This document shows positions 21,976 through 33,960 of a DNA stretch of 64,000 bases, piece after piece; the stretch's first letter is position 1, and each line of letters starts with the position of its first letter. The notes beneath the pieces are model-generated. The model did no database searches. It was not told the origin of the DNA and worked only from the letters and a program-made list of their open reading frames with translations. The position numbers and the translations under genes are program-made. Source of the DNA: Megamerina dolium (lineage: Eukaryota > Arthropoda > Insecta > Diptera > Megamerinidae); contig OY978526.1 in NCBI GenBank assembly GCA_963854835.1, forward strand, positions 26,649,073 through 26,713,072, given 5' to 3'.

Positions 21976-24179
21976 CATATTTTGAGATGAATACAACTAT
22001 TTCATTTACTAAATTTAAAGCAAGTCTACTATCATATGAAAGAAATATAACAAATTCCTACTTGCAATCATGGGATTTGCATAGAAAAAATTAACCAAAA
22101 CTTTAGAAAACCCAATAAACATAAGTAACAAAGTTTGACACCGCAACTTTCCATATACAAAAGCATGAATATCGAAATTAACATCCAAAAAAATTAGTAT
22201 ATAAATGTACATGCCACAAAGACTATTTCTCCCTCCTCTCTTGGGTACCCTTAACAAGTTTATTGCACTATTTTTTGCATTCAAAAGATTATTCGCACAA
22301 AAGTGTAAAATATCGAAATCCCAACTAAACTGTAGTAATCCTTGTTAGAGTATACTTAGCAATAGCGCTATGTATATGTGGAATTACAGCAAAATAATGT
22401 TCAGCCCACAAATGTATGATATGACAAGTCGGACATGTGTGAACACTTTAAAAATTGCCTGAATTAAATTCTTTAAACTGTCATATTTGAAAACATGCTC
22501 GTATTTAATAATAAGAAAAATAATATATGACATCATATTGCAACACAATTAAATTTATTTTTTTAAATATGAGAGCATACCGCGTAGTCATTTTTTTGCT
22601 TTTTGTTTTTATGAAAACATATTTCATACCACAGAAAAATAATAGTCTACCACTTAAATGTTGCACGTCCGTTACATGTCCAGGTGCAATTTATTATATG
22701 AAATACATAGTACGATATATATAGGTAGTAAGTAGCGTTAGGTAGAAGAAATCCCAACATCACTTTCAAATTATTACAAGCAACACACACATCTTTCAGA
22801 TATTACGAGTATGAGTAGTGCAAAAGTACTACTAATGCTATTGCTATTACCGCTAATACTATTGCTATTGCTGCCAGTTACTGTTACTGCTGCTGCTGCT
22901 ACACAATAATAATTTCAATCTTCAACCAACAAATGTAACAATAATCCTGACAAAGAACCACATTTATTATTGAACTATTGCTACTGTTTGTTGCTATACT
23001 CAATTGTTGCAGTGGCAAAGAGTATTGCAGTAGCAACAGCCATGTCAAGTGGGTACTTTGAGGTAATATTACATACCCATGCATATATACATAGAGACAA
23101 TGTCTGACTGCTATGTGCTGCTTCAATTGCTGCATTATTCCTTCTTTCATTGTTTTTTGTTACGCATACAAATACAAGTATATGTATTAGACAGTGGCAC
23201 TACTACATACTACTACCTTCATCATCATATTTATGAGAAAACGAATAGAATGAACCATTGATAATGACATGTTGAAGATGATGGGTTGGTGGTGATGAGA
23301 ATGATGAAGAGGCGGTAAGCAATATGTAGCAGTCTCCCAAGTCTCCAAATGTAAAGTATATAGAGAGTATGCAGCATGTGTACTAGTACAACATGAAAAA
23401 GAAATGTCTTATGCAGCATTTTTTATTCATTTGTTGTTTCTTCTATTTTGTTTGCTCCACAAAAAGTGCTACATGCATGCGGCAGGCAAGTCATCATCAT
23501 ATTACTACTCTCTCTACATACACACACTAACTATGAACTTTTCCTTTTCAAGCATAAAAGAATTATTAGCGTAAAATAAATCTATGTAATCGAAAATAAT
23601 GGAATACTATGTACAAGTGTCGTAGATAGAAAGAAAAATGAAAAGTAGGTGGAACACACTCCACATTCAAGTCGATTTAAAGCAATGCATGCTACAGAGA
23701 ATACAACAAAGTCATTTTTGATTCATATGTTATATGCACACATGTCTACACATTTAGTAATTTTATATGTATGCAAGTTGATAGCATGCAATTTTGCATT
23801 TGTGCTATTGTAATGCAATGACTGACTCGTACGCGAAAAACAATAAATGAATTTGTTGAAAATTGATTTGAGTGTTCAGCTTTGGCATATTAAAAATGCA
23901 CATACACCCACTCAAATATCGATAGATATGCTTTATAAATTTGTGGCAGATATCTGCAAGCATCAATTATTTCAACATGGCAATTTTTATAAATTTCAAT
24001 AACATTTTCCATAGATTTAAAGTATCACAATTGTTTAATAAATCACACAATCGTGAGAAAACATTGATGAAAAAAAAGAGGTACTGAAATGGATGCAAAT
24101 TAAATAATCCAGAAATTTAAAATTTTGTAAATTAAATTTACGCATGAGAACACAGTTATCTGGTATGAGCATGTTCACT
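21976..24179. other. AT-rich noncoding stretch
   Basis: Triplet-rich sequence (GCT/CTA runs near 22830-22910, ATG/ATC runs near 23220-23310) typical of fly introns. No gene supported. Confidence 0.45.
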
Positions 24180-25010
24180 AAGGGAATTGTTCGAAAATGG
24201 GTTGAATACGATAAAAACCACGCCCACCTTTCATACAATAGTACGTTGTTGCATGTGTTTCCACATTTTGCGCCCGAAAAGTTCAAGTTATAACGCTGAA
24301 ATTCATCACATTCTATTATATTCACTAATTAAGGGACATATTCCAAAATGGACTAAGTCGGATAAAAACTACGTCCAATTCCCATACAAAAGTATGTTTT
24401 TGAAAGGTTCACTTTACACTTTTCGCATGAAAATATAAATTTATCACGCTAAAACTTGGTATGTACAATTATATTGACCAACTAATCGACATATTCGCAA
24501 ATAGATTGAATCGGATAAAAACTACGTCCAACTCCCATACAAAAGTATCTCTTAGAATGCTTTTTTTACACTTTTCGCATGAAATTATTAAGCTATAAAG
24601 CTGAAACTCGGTATGTACAATTATAATGACCAACTAATAGACATATTCGAAAATGGTTTGAAACGGATGAAAACCACGCCTACCTCCCATACAAAAGTAT
24701 GTTGTTGAATGTGATTTTTTACGCTTTAACAATGAAAACATGAAGTTATCAAACTGAAACTCGATACAAACTAATATATATATTGAAAAATGGTTCGAAT
24801 CAGATGAAAACCACCCCTAACTCTCATACAAAAGTATGTTGTTGAATGTGATTTTTTACACTTTTCGCATGAAAATTTGAAGTTATCAAGCTGAAACTCG
24901 CTGCATACGGTAGAATTTGCTGATGAATTATTGAGTTTAAAAATGGACGGAATAAGATAAAAAACACGCCTACCTATCATACAAAATTATGCTTTCGATA
25001 GCGGTTTAGA
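24180..25010 (-). repeat. Tandem array of ~152-bp monomers (family A, copy 3)
   Basis: The longest array: six monomers with cores near 24212, 24364, 24518, 24670, 24807 and 24959. The core reads like 'GATGAAAACCACGCCTACC' followed by 'CATACAAAAGTATG', then an A/T segment, 'ACTTTTCGCATGAAAA' and 'AAGCTGAAACTCGG'. Spacing is 137-154 bp. Monomers are diverged, so the array is not a recent expansion. Confidence 0.85.
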
Positions 25011-27892
25011 GCACATAAAATTATAGCATATGCGAATATTTTTATAAATGTGAGAGTTTGTTGGAGAATAAGCGCTAACGGATGGAAATGGATCTGTAGC
25101 ACATTTTCTTTTTTGTGTCTACATATCTGCAAAGTCGAGTCAATTTTGCAAGAATATCGAATCTCTTACCGTACTACCAAAAGTGTCTTTAAAATTGACA
25201 AATATGTGGTATGTCTCTGTTTGTCATACTAAGTCTTCTCTAGGGCGTGGGAAGTTTGAGCTTCCGGTATCAGTTTTGAAACCACACTGATAAAAACGAA
25301 TGTTGAGCATAGGTTTCAATCTTCCACACAGTACGCATGAAAAAATTAGAATTATTATCACATTTAAATTGAAAACTTTCTCACGTATGACTACTTTTTA
25401 ACTCTTAATTTGTCTAAAACAGCATTAGTAGTCGAGCCTTAATGCATTGCTACACAAAACTTGAGAGACAAAAACTATTTCTCCTTTTCTCTGTATTCTT
25501 ATCTTGTTCCTTCCTTATTTGCAATCTATATAAGCAATACACACCGCACCAAAAATATAAAATCAACTATTAAATAGAATAAAAACAATAAGTAATTTAA
25601 TGAATTTTCCAAGTAAAAGTGATCAGAGTGGAATCGAATTTGTTGGGGTTAGATCCATATATAACTCCAAACATAGATCTATTCGTTTAAATCAATTTTT
25701 AATATCTTCAACTAGAACTCAGACCCTTAAAAATTTCTTCAGGAATGTGCCTGCCTGTTGAGAGTGCCTGCCTATCCTTTAAACTTGGTTAGAAAAAAAA
25801 TAGTGATTGAACATTTTCGAAACCAAGTCAGCCACATTTCCTCACATTCTCATTGATGGGCTTATAATTGTGAAATTTACACTACAACGATCATTTTTAC
25901 ATGGTATTACACAGCTTTCAAGTGTTGTGCATTGAAAAAATTCAACTTGTACGAAAAGTAATGAAAAGAAAAACCAGCACGGAAAAGAAAGTTTGAAAAT
26001 TAGTAGAAAAGTTCGAAAAAGGAGAGAAAAGAAGGCTTTAATCGAAATTAAATTGCAAGCACAACATGCGAGAGCGTAGTGGTAACATTCTGCTGCTTGG
26101 TTGCCACCTACATACGTCCAACAATAATAAAACTTAACAACCACAAAGTTGAAAACGAAAAAAAAAACAAAATTAACTTAAAAATAACAAAGCAAAAACA
26201 AATATAAAGCACAAAGTTTAATTATAAACAAGAATACGTCGTAACAACAACCAACCTCTAAATTAAAAGTAAAAATGATTATTATTGTTGGTATGACTTG
26301 TATTAACCAACTGGCAAAAGTGTAAAAGAAAATGTAATTAGTTGCACAATTTACTTTTGGGAAATGGAATACATAATGTTATTCTTTAAACTAATTTCAG
26401 TTGTTGTGTTGATTTTGTTCAAAACTCATTCCCTCATGCTTGCTTTAAAAGAAATCAAGTACAACAACATCGTGTATATTTAACGCAATTCAACTGCAAT
26501 CATCTTCAGAGTTTATTGCATTCAAGTTGATCGCTTCGCATTAAAATGTCTTTAACATGCTACTTAAGAGAGATTTATTGTTTCCACTTAATCGCATTTA
26601 ATATAAAAATTGCTTTTGTTCATCGTTTGCAATAAATTCTCATCGTCTGCAACATCATACGCGGATATGTGCAAATGGTACATGTGTGAGATGACGGTAC
26701 GTTTGAATGCAAAGAAGCGCCAACACGCCTTTAAATATACTATAAATTTTAAACAAGTTTATTAGCAAGTGCCGAAAAGTATGTTATGCATTTATTCAAA
26801 TATATTTTGCCAATCATTACCATACATTACTTTTAGAAAATTTCAAAAAATATTTTGCAACAATTTTTCATTGAAAACTTTACTAAACTTTAATACTTTT
26901 AAACAACTTTCAAATATTTTCTTACTTATATACTCGTAAGTACTGTCTCCGGAAGTTATCAAGTCCGATAATAAATGGTTCTATAAACTTTGTTCTCTTA
27001 TTTTCCCACAAACTATAGTGTATGTAGTGAATATCGTAGTTATTTGTTTGTTTTTTTTTTTTTTTTTTGGCTTATCAATGTCAAGTCATCAATGTAATAT
27101 GAACTTTTTTCTTGTGGTAAATGTGAATCGAATAAAATAAAATAAACGAAAGGTGAAAGCATATTACAAATACCACATCCACTACTACAAAATCGACAGG
27201 CGACTTGACAATACAAAAAAAAATAAAGGAAGTCTATGTTCTTAACGACAGGTAGACACGTTGTCGCCTTTAAAGTGAGATGGTCTTGTATTGGGTAGTG
27301 TGTTTATTTATGAGTTGGTAAACAGAATAAAGATAAAACGACAATGAAAAGAAAAAAAAAAAGTAACAAGCGAGGTGTCAAGAAGGCAACAACTACAAAC
27401 AACAAAACCAAACAAACGATCGATGAACTTGAATGCATGAAAGCTCAATATATAATTTAGTAAATTTAAATGTCCAACTGTCCAAAAAGAAATGCAGCTG
27501 CCAGCCAGCCAGCCAGCCAATGAACTTGCCAATCAACCAATTTGATCGGTAAATACAGTGTGAATATAAATATTTAACTTAAAAAATTGCACTATTTGGA
27601 TAATTTACTAAAAAAAAAAAACTACAACAACAACAAAATACAATGTAGGGCTTGCAGGGCAAATTAGGACACTGTCATATGTATTTCCGAAATTCGGCTT
27701 GGGTACCTTAGATGTCATTATTGACAATTTGGCCAATTATTACTGAAGTAGAAAAGCGTTTATTTTTGCGATAAAAAAAAAACGCAGATTAACAAATTCT
27801 CATTTCTCAATATTTAAAAAATTATTATTTTGGGAAGTGATTTAACTAGGAAATAACCTCTCCAATATAATTTCTCTCAGATTTTTTTTTGT
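25011..27892. other. AT-rich noncoding stretch
   Basis: Poly-T at 27051-27068 and CCAG repeats at 27500-27518. No gene, splice site or repeat family recognised over almost 2.9 kb. Confidence 0.45.
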
Positions 27893-27895
27893 TGG

Positions 27896-27950
<55 letters not shown>

Positions 27951-28544
27951 GAGGGTTGTACTGCACTGCGACCCTAAGTCTATTGAGCACCCTATCATGG
28001 ACTAGAGTACTTCTCTAAGTCCAGCATCCATAAGGAAGTTTAGTATAGATCCTACCCTAATGGACTTCAGCAGATTTTCCGGTATTATAAATTCCCCGAA
28101 GTTTTTCTTTCTTGTATGCATAAATGCTGGGGACGTTCCCAACACATGTTTTGTAGTTTCAATCTCCTCCCTGTAATGTCGGCAGGTTTCATCCGAGAAG
28201 ATTCCCAGTTTCGTTAGGTGACAATTCAGCCTGCAGTGTCCTGTCAATAATCTCGTGATGATTTTTATATTATTCTTGTTTAAACTGATACATTCCTCAA
28301 GTAGTTTTAGGTTATAGGTCCCTAAAAGTGTCTTGGATTGGGACAACCCTGGTAGGTATTCTCCAGTATGATTGTCTTTCTGATTCTTTACTCCTTTTGA
28401 TGAGCATGGATAAAGCTCCTTTGCCCAGGCCACAGAAGGGTTTTTGGCGTACAAAGGGTGTTGCAACTCCCTGCCTGAAAAGACTATCCCCGCTAGCTCG
28501 TTGCCACCAACTCCAATATGTCCTGGAACTCTGGCAAAAAGTTA
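27893..28544 (-). mobile_element. 5'-truncated LINE with 13-bp target duplication
   Basis: TGGCAAAAAGTTA occurs at 27893-27905 and 28532-28544, bounding a fragment that on the minus strand runs from the RNase H region to a short 3' UTR and a tail of about 15 TAA/AAT units (27905-27950). 5' truncation, flanking duplication and 3' simple repeat are the signature of target-primed reverse transcription. A (TAA)n tail is typical of I-like elements, so membership of the I/Jockey/R1 group is likely. Confidence 0.92.
28002..28531 (-). pseudogene. LINE ORF2 C-terminal fragment (RNase H and tail)
   Basis: One open frame of about 176 codons from 28531 to the stop at 28002. It begins VPGHIGVGGNELAG, the last RNase H motif, but the aspartate usual after GNE-x-A is not seen (GNELAG). 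Further on is a RLLTGHCRLNCHLTKLG block followed by CRHYREEIETTKHVLGTSPAF, the position of the C-terminal cysteine/histidine segment of such ORF2 proteins, with some cysteines replaced. The frame is unbroken, suggesting moderate age. Reverse transcriptase and endonuclease are absent because of 5' truncation. Confidence 0.88.
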
Positions 28545-28599
28545 CAAAATAAAAAATTCTTTGTAAATTCTTTGCATATATCCAAAAACTTTTGTTATT

Positions 28600-28806
28600 T
28601 TGGCCTACCGCAGTTGAACTTGATAACTTTATACATATTTCCGTGCGCAAACTGTGAAAACATCCTTACGGAAGTGCACATTTTTAATGCAAGTAGGCGT
28701 GAATTTTATCCGATTTTGACCAGTCACAACCTCATTTGTTCGTTGTGAAAATAATCTTGTATACTAATTTTCAGCTCAATTACTCTATGATTAAGGTAGT
28801 CATCGT
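28600..28806 (+). repeat. Partial family A array (copy 4)
   Basis: About one and a half monomers ('GCAAGTAGGCGTGAATTTTA' followed by 'TCCGATTTTGACC') end in 'TTTTCAGCTCAATTACTCTA', the same closing segment as at 51065-51105. A SINE follows directly at 28813. Confidence 0.7.
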
Positions 28807-28812
28807 AGTAGA

Positions 28813-29068
28813 GTGGGTGCCGTGGTTCAGTGGTTAGTGTGTTGGCCTTCTGATCTGTAGGTCGTGGGTTCAATCCCCTTCTGAACATAACAAATTTCTT
28901 TCGAACGGTACCTACTTGCCGGCAAGCAATTGGCAATTCTTCCGACAGTAACAACTTGCCATGAAAAAGCTTCTTAAAGAACTATGTGATAAAGCTTAGA
29001 AAAAGTGATGTCACAAGGGTTCTGCCGCTCGGAACCGGTTAAAATAAGTAGGTCCCTTGCAATACTGT
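28813..29068 (+). mobile_element. tRNA-derived SINE, 3'-shortened
   Basis: GTGGGTGCCGTGGTTCAGTG (A box with one change) and GTGGGTTCAATCCC (perfect B box), then the standard body to 'CTGCCGCTCGGAACCGGTTA'. The sequence loses similarity near 29068, before the CCTAACCTAA tail. Confidence 0.88.
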
Positions 29069-30361
29069 CCAAGAACTTGATTTATCATTGGTTATTTGGA
29101 TGTTCCATTCTTTATTACTTCTTATCACAAAATGATTCTCGAATACAGCGTTTTTAAGGGACCTTTATAAGCCTTTGTAACCCACTAAGATAATCCCCTA
29201 TAAAGTACTCTAGTTGCACAGCATGAAAAAAATATTATTTAAAAAAAATTAATAATATTTTTTCAGTACAAAACTTCAAAAGATAAAATCTTAATTGTGT
29301 GTTAGAAATACATAAGCATATTGTATACATTTTGCGTGGCATAATGGGGCATATGACTTTATTACAATACTATTTTCTTGTAATGACCAATTAAGCCATA
29401 TACATACAACACACGTCATTATAATTTGACTTATTTATGTAAATCATATTCATATATGTAGAGGCATGTATGAATGCATATAAAAGTCACAACCAAGATA
29501 AGAATAAATATGTGTACTCTTGTGTAAAGAGCCCATAAAATTTTCATATGCGAATATGATAATTTCCTTTAAGCTACAAAAAGAATAGAGGTGAAAGAAA
29601 ACAAGGAATTTTAGACGCAGCACAAGTAACATATCATCTTTATTTCCAAACATTAGTTGTATGTAATAAAAGGTTTGTCGGTTGGTGTATTTAACATAGG
29701 AGCACCACTTTAACATTAGTGGCAATATCTCATAGTTTACAGTCTAACGCCTTTCATCAAAAGCAGCTTGTTTTTTTTTTCTTCTTCTTCTACTTCTTCC
29801 TCTATTCTATGCATGACTAAAACGCAGTGAATAAAGATGCATTCAAAGATTTCAGTTTACTATATGCTGTTGATAAACACATACATGGGTATGTGAGGTA
29901 CGTACATAATAGTAGCTGAAATGACGTGAAATAAAATAAAGTATGGTAAAATGAAGCTATGCATATTCTGGCTGGCTGTTGTTCATTCAATGCGAAATTA
30001 ATGCATCAAAGGGTAATCATTCATTCATTCATTCGTACACCTTCCTTCATCAGCACATCTCTTTTCAATTTTGGGGTAATACACAACTGGAGTTGAGTAG
30101 AATAAGGAAATAAAATGTGAAGAAGAGTAAAGACATTAAATGCATTCAAATGGTGTTAAAACACACACACATTTATGATATTACCACTATCATCACTATC
30201 AACACATTACCATTTAAAATCATTCAAGCGAAAGACGCAACAGTAAAATGTTCAACATTTTATGAATTTCTCTTTTGATTCACACATTTCGAATGGTAAA
30301 TAAAAATAGTAAAAAAAAAAAAGATTATAGTCTCTAAGGATGAAATAATCATTAAAAAATT
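29069..30361. other. AT-rich noncoding stretch
   Basis: Contains an (ATTC)n patch at 30018-30033; otherwise unassigned. Confidence 0.45.
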
Positions 30362-30746
30362 TATATAAGGGCGAAAGTGATATATGATATGAGCACAGTA
30401 AGGCACCTCATACTCTAAACAAAAGCGTCCTTTTGGTTATCTCATCTTTCGGAGTTAACAACATAACATTTTGCGGTTTATACGTTTTATACGTAGCACC
30501 AAATTAAAAATTATCAACAGAAAACCACTGCACATTTCAATACAAAATAATTTTACTTTTTATGATTCATTAATAATAAAAAATAATTCTCAAAAAAAAA
30601 TTAATATTAATTATGAAAAAATTCAAAGAAATCCAGTGAAAAAGATTAAAATAATGAATAAATTAAAAATGTCCAAAATGACGCAAGTTAGAGAAGCAGA
30701 AGTGTGAGGGGAATTACCTTCTTTCAATGTTCACTTACTAAATAAA
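30362..30746 (+). pseudogene. Probable decayed paralogue of the secreted-peptide gene
   Basis: TATATAA at 30362-30368, CATCTTTCGGAG at 30443-30454 (81 bases after the TATA; 72 in the intact gene) and a frame at 30471 that opens with TTG instead of ATG: x-RFIRFIRSTKLKIIN. The frame runs to 30707 but is lysine/asparagine/isoleucine-rich with no hydrophobic signal core. AATAAA follows at 30741. The shared leader motif and spacing suggest common ancestry with the gene at 8124; loss of the start codon and signal peptide suggests decay. Confidence 0.4.
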
Positions 30747-31858
30747 CATTGTAAATTCATTCATCAAATTTAAAATTCCGCAAAAAAGGCAAAATAAATG
30801 AATATTTTAAATAAAAATTCTTACAATCAACCACCTCTCTCCTTATGTCATTAAACTCCAATGACTTAATGTTTGCCCATTGATGAAAATTGCATTGCAA
30901 TCATTAATTTAAACTAAAGAATAACGATAATAAGAATCATGATTATTGCAGTGGTGACATGTTAAGCAGCCGGATGAAAAAAAAAAAAAAAAACAACAAT
31001 TTATTGATTTTATTATTAAAGTGACGTATGAAGAATGATATAAAAAGTGCAAGGATGTTAAATTGACATTTTTATAAAAAAAAAAAAAAAAAAGGCAACC
31101 TTAATGTAGTAGTACCAAGAAAAATGTAAAAATATCTAATTTCAATAGGACACAATCATTAATCATCATATGAATAAAAAATTTGATATTTTTATACATT
31201 TTTAATTTGGTATGAGAGCATTTTATCAAAATATTCATTTCAGGATGGAGTAAAAATTTGAAAGCATGTCTAAAATATAACTTTTATTTAAATCTCGCTA
31301 CGAAGCAATCAAAATCAATTTTTCAATGTGGCAACTCTACACGACACATCTCATCAATACATATCACTTGTCTAAAAAGTATTACAACTCTGTCTGATTA
31401 AAATAAACCGTCATTATATAGCAAATCAATGTAATTAATTCAACATACACACAGGCCAACATAACAGCAGACAATCTTATGCAGTCATCAGACATTAATA
31501 TAAAAATAAAGCCAATCTATAGAAAGAAAAAACAAAAGAAATCTTTCACTTTCATTTTGCGCTGCTGTCATTCAATATTGATGTGCTCTGCTCTGCTGGT
31601 ATTATCATTACTGCGTTTTTTTTTTCTTTACCCCATACACTCTTCATATATTGCAATTATACGTGTGGCGTTTATCATTGTCATGCAGTAGAAGTAGCAT
31701 CAGCAACAGCAATCATATGAATGTTTTGAACGTTTCCATTTTTATATGAAAATTAAAATGCACTTTAACAATGAATGTATGCATACTGCGATAATTAAAA
31801 TGTTAAAAGTTTGAAATAAAGCAGGGGGAGTAACGGCAAAAAAATTGACTACGGTCAA
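30747..31858. other. AT-rich noncoding stretch
   Basis: Poly-A runs at 30978-30993 and 31076-31093. Nothing else assignable. Confidence 0.45.
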
Positions 31859-31861
31859 AAA

Positions 31862-32525
31862 GTGAGAAGGCAAGTAGTTAGCTCATTAAAAATTGCTAAA
31901 GAATTCTATGGTGAAAAATGTTTAGCTACATTACCTAGTAATCGAAGAGGTAAACAATGTGAATTAAAGTTTTTTTTAATGAGAAGGCAAGTACTTAGCT
32001 CATTACAAATTGTTAAAGAATCCTATGATGAAAAATGTCTAGTTACATTACCTAGTAATCAAAGAGGTAAACAATGTGAATAAAAAAAATTTACGTATTT
32101 ATTTTGATATTAAATTATATTTAGCTCACGAAGCATTAATCCTTTGTAATATTCTAAAAAGGTTGGAAGAGATGAGAAGGCAAGTAGTTAGTTCCTTACA
32201 AATTGTTAAAGAATCCTATGATGAAAAATGTTGAGCTACATTACCTAGTAATCGAAGAGGTAAGCAATGTAAATACAGAAAATTTACGTATTTATTTTGA
32301 TATTAAAGTATATTTAGCTCACGAAGCATGAATTATTTATGATTTTCTAAAAACGTTGGAAAAGATGAAAAGACAAGTAGTTAGCTCATTACAAATTCCT
32401 AAAAAAAATCCTATGATGAAAAATATTTAGCTGCATTAACTATTAATCGAAGAGGTAAACAAACAATGTAAATAAAAAAATTTACGTATTTATTTTGATA
32501 AATTTTTTGTGATATTCTATGAAAG
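31862..32525 (+). repeat. Four tandem units, ~192-bp period
   Basis: Units start at about 31862, 31981, 32174 and 32367, each with GAGAAGGCAAGTAGTTAGCT, 'AATCCTATGATGAAAAATG' and 'CATTACCTAGTAATCGAAGA'. The first unit lacks about 70 bases. Units one and two read in frame as a repeated peptide (MRRQVVSSLKIAKEF and MRRQVLSSLQIVKES) but units three and four contain stops in that frame, so coding is not supported. Origin unknown. Confidence 0.9.
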
Positions 32526-33500
32526 GTTTCGAAGCCTCTTCCATTACCACCGCTGTCATTTTTCTCACTGGACTGAAACTGCAGCAGCAACTTACTCATA
32601 CCAACAAACCAGCAGAAACAAATTACAATTAAAACTCGAAATGCAACAAAAAAAAAGAAGAAAAAACAAACATACATTATAAATACAAAAAAAATATTGT
32701 CACATTGCATACAATCAAAATTGTTTGTAATCATACGATATGCAACTACTGAATGCAAGCAACCAGCAACCAAGCATAATAAATTCGTTGCTGTTGCTAC
32801 TGCTGCTGCTGCTGATGACAACAATACTGTTTGTATTTTTATTATCGCTTTTATTGTCTATCTTTCTGATTGGTTTGTTACACATGATCGCACGTTTAAC
32901 ATTCCCTGCAGAGACTCTTCTGCATTCAGTTAGCTCACAAGTCATTCGTTGTCACTGACTGGCCACCTACTCATCAGTCTTTTAATATAGTACAATATAT
33001 TCATTTTGAAGCTTCATTTAACACAAAGTGTAAAGAAAGTGGAATATGGAGAAATTTATACTTGTAATCTGCAATTGCAGTAATAACAGTAGCAACTACA
33101 CATCAACTGCAGTTGATTATTATTAATACAATGTTCGCTTTTAGGGACTATAAGCTGATAATAATGACCATAATCAATATTAACCGACAGCCACTAACCG
33201 AGCACTCAGTCGAACATTACCCAATCGATCAATCATGAAGAAATACATAGTAAAAGTAAAATTAATATTATTAAATAAATGGCAATAAAAGGTTTAAGCA
33301 AGCATTGATTAAATATGTTCGTATGAAGAGGCTCTTGAGATTATTGTAAATCATTTATTTTTAACAACTTCTTTGCCAATGCATTAATTTTTAGAGTGTG
33401 TATTGAAAGGTAAATGTATAAACAGTGGGCTGGGTGGCTATGCCCATATATTGTGCAACAAACGAAACTATCTTTTTGTAACTATATTATTTAACATTTT
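32526..33500. other. AT-rich noncoding stretch
   Basis: CTG/GCA triplets near 32795-32818 create leucine/serine-rich shadow frames. No gene supported. Confidence 0.45.
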
Positions 33501-33702
33501 GGGTGTAGTGGTTAGTGGTTAGAGGTTGGCTTTCAGACCTGTAGGTCGTGGGTTCAATTAACAGCTGAAGCACAAATTCTATATCGAACAAATTTTTCTT
33601 TCGAACGATATCCATCATCGTCAAGCAATTGGTACCCTTCTAAAAGAGCTCTGTGATAAGACAAAGCTCAGACAAAGTGATGTCACAAAGGTTCTGCCTA
33701 CA
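33501..33702 (+). mobile_element. Diverged SINE copy
   Basis: Head GGGTGTAGTGGTTAGTGGTT and a good B box GTGGGTTCAATT, then a body with internal deletions ('TTTCTTTCGAACGATAT', 'AGTGATGTCACAAAGGTTCT'). The 3' part is missing. Confidence 0.8.
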
Positions 33703-33764
33703 AGTTCCACATAAAAAATATTTTTTAAAATACAAAATCCAGCGTTTAAAAAATTGATGTTTTA

Positions 33765-33960
33765 TATGTTGAATTGTGGGCGTGGCATGACTAATAATAT
33801 CATGACCAGTCTATACTAATGAACCAAAAGTAGCTCGTGACGAATTTTGTGCAAGTATCTCAACATTTGTTCAACCATCCAGGTAACATACAGATAGACA
33901 TGCTTAAATCGACAATGGACGTCGCGCTGATCAAAAATATATATACTTTTCTATATTCCT
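33765..33960 (+). repeat. Repeat fragment with GTGGGCGTGGC motif
   Basis: 'TTGTGGGCGTGGCATGACTA' matches the family B core, and it is followed by 'CATACAGATAGACATGCTTA' and 'GACGTCGCGCTGATCAAAAA' then ATATATATACTTTT. The latter looks like the closing segment of a dipteran dispersed repeat and also resembles 3105-3140. Confidence 0.45.
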
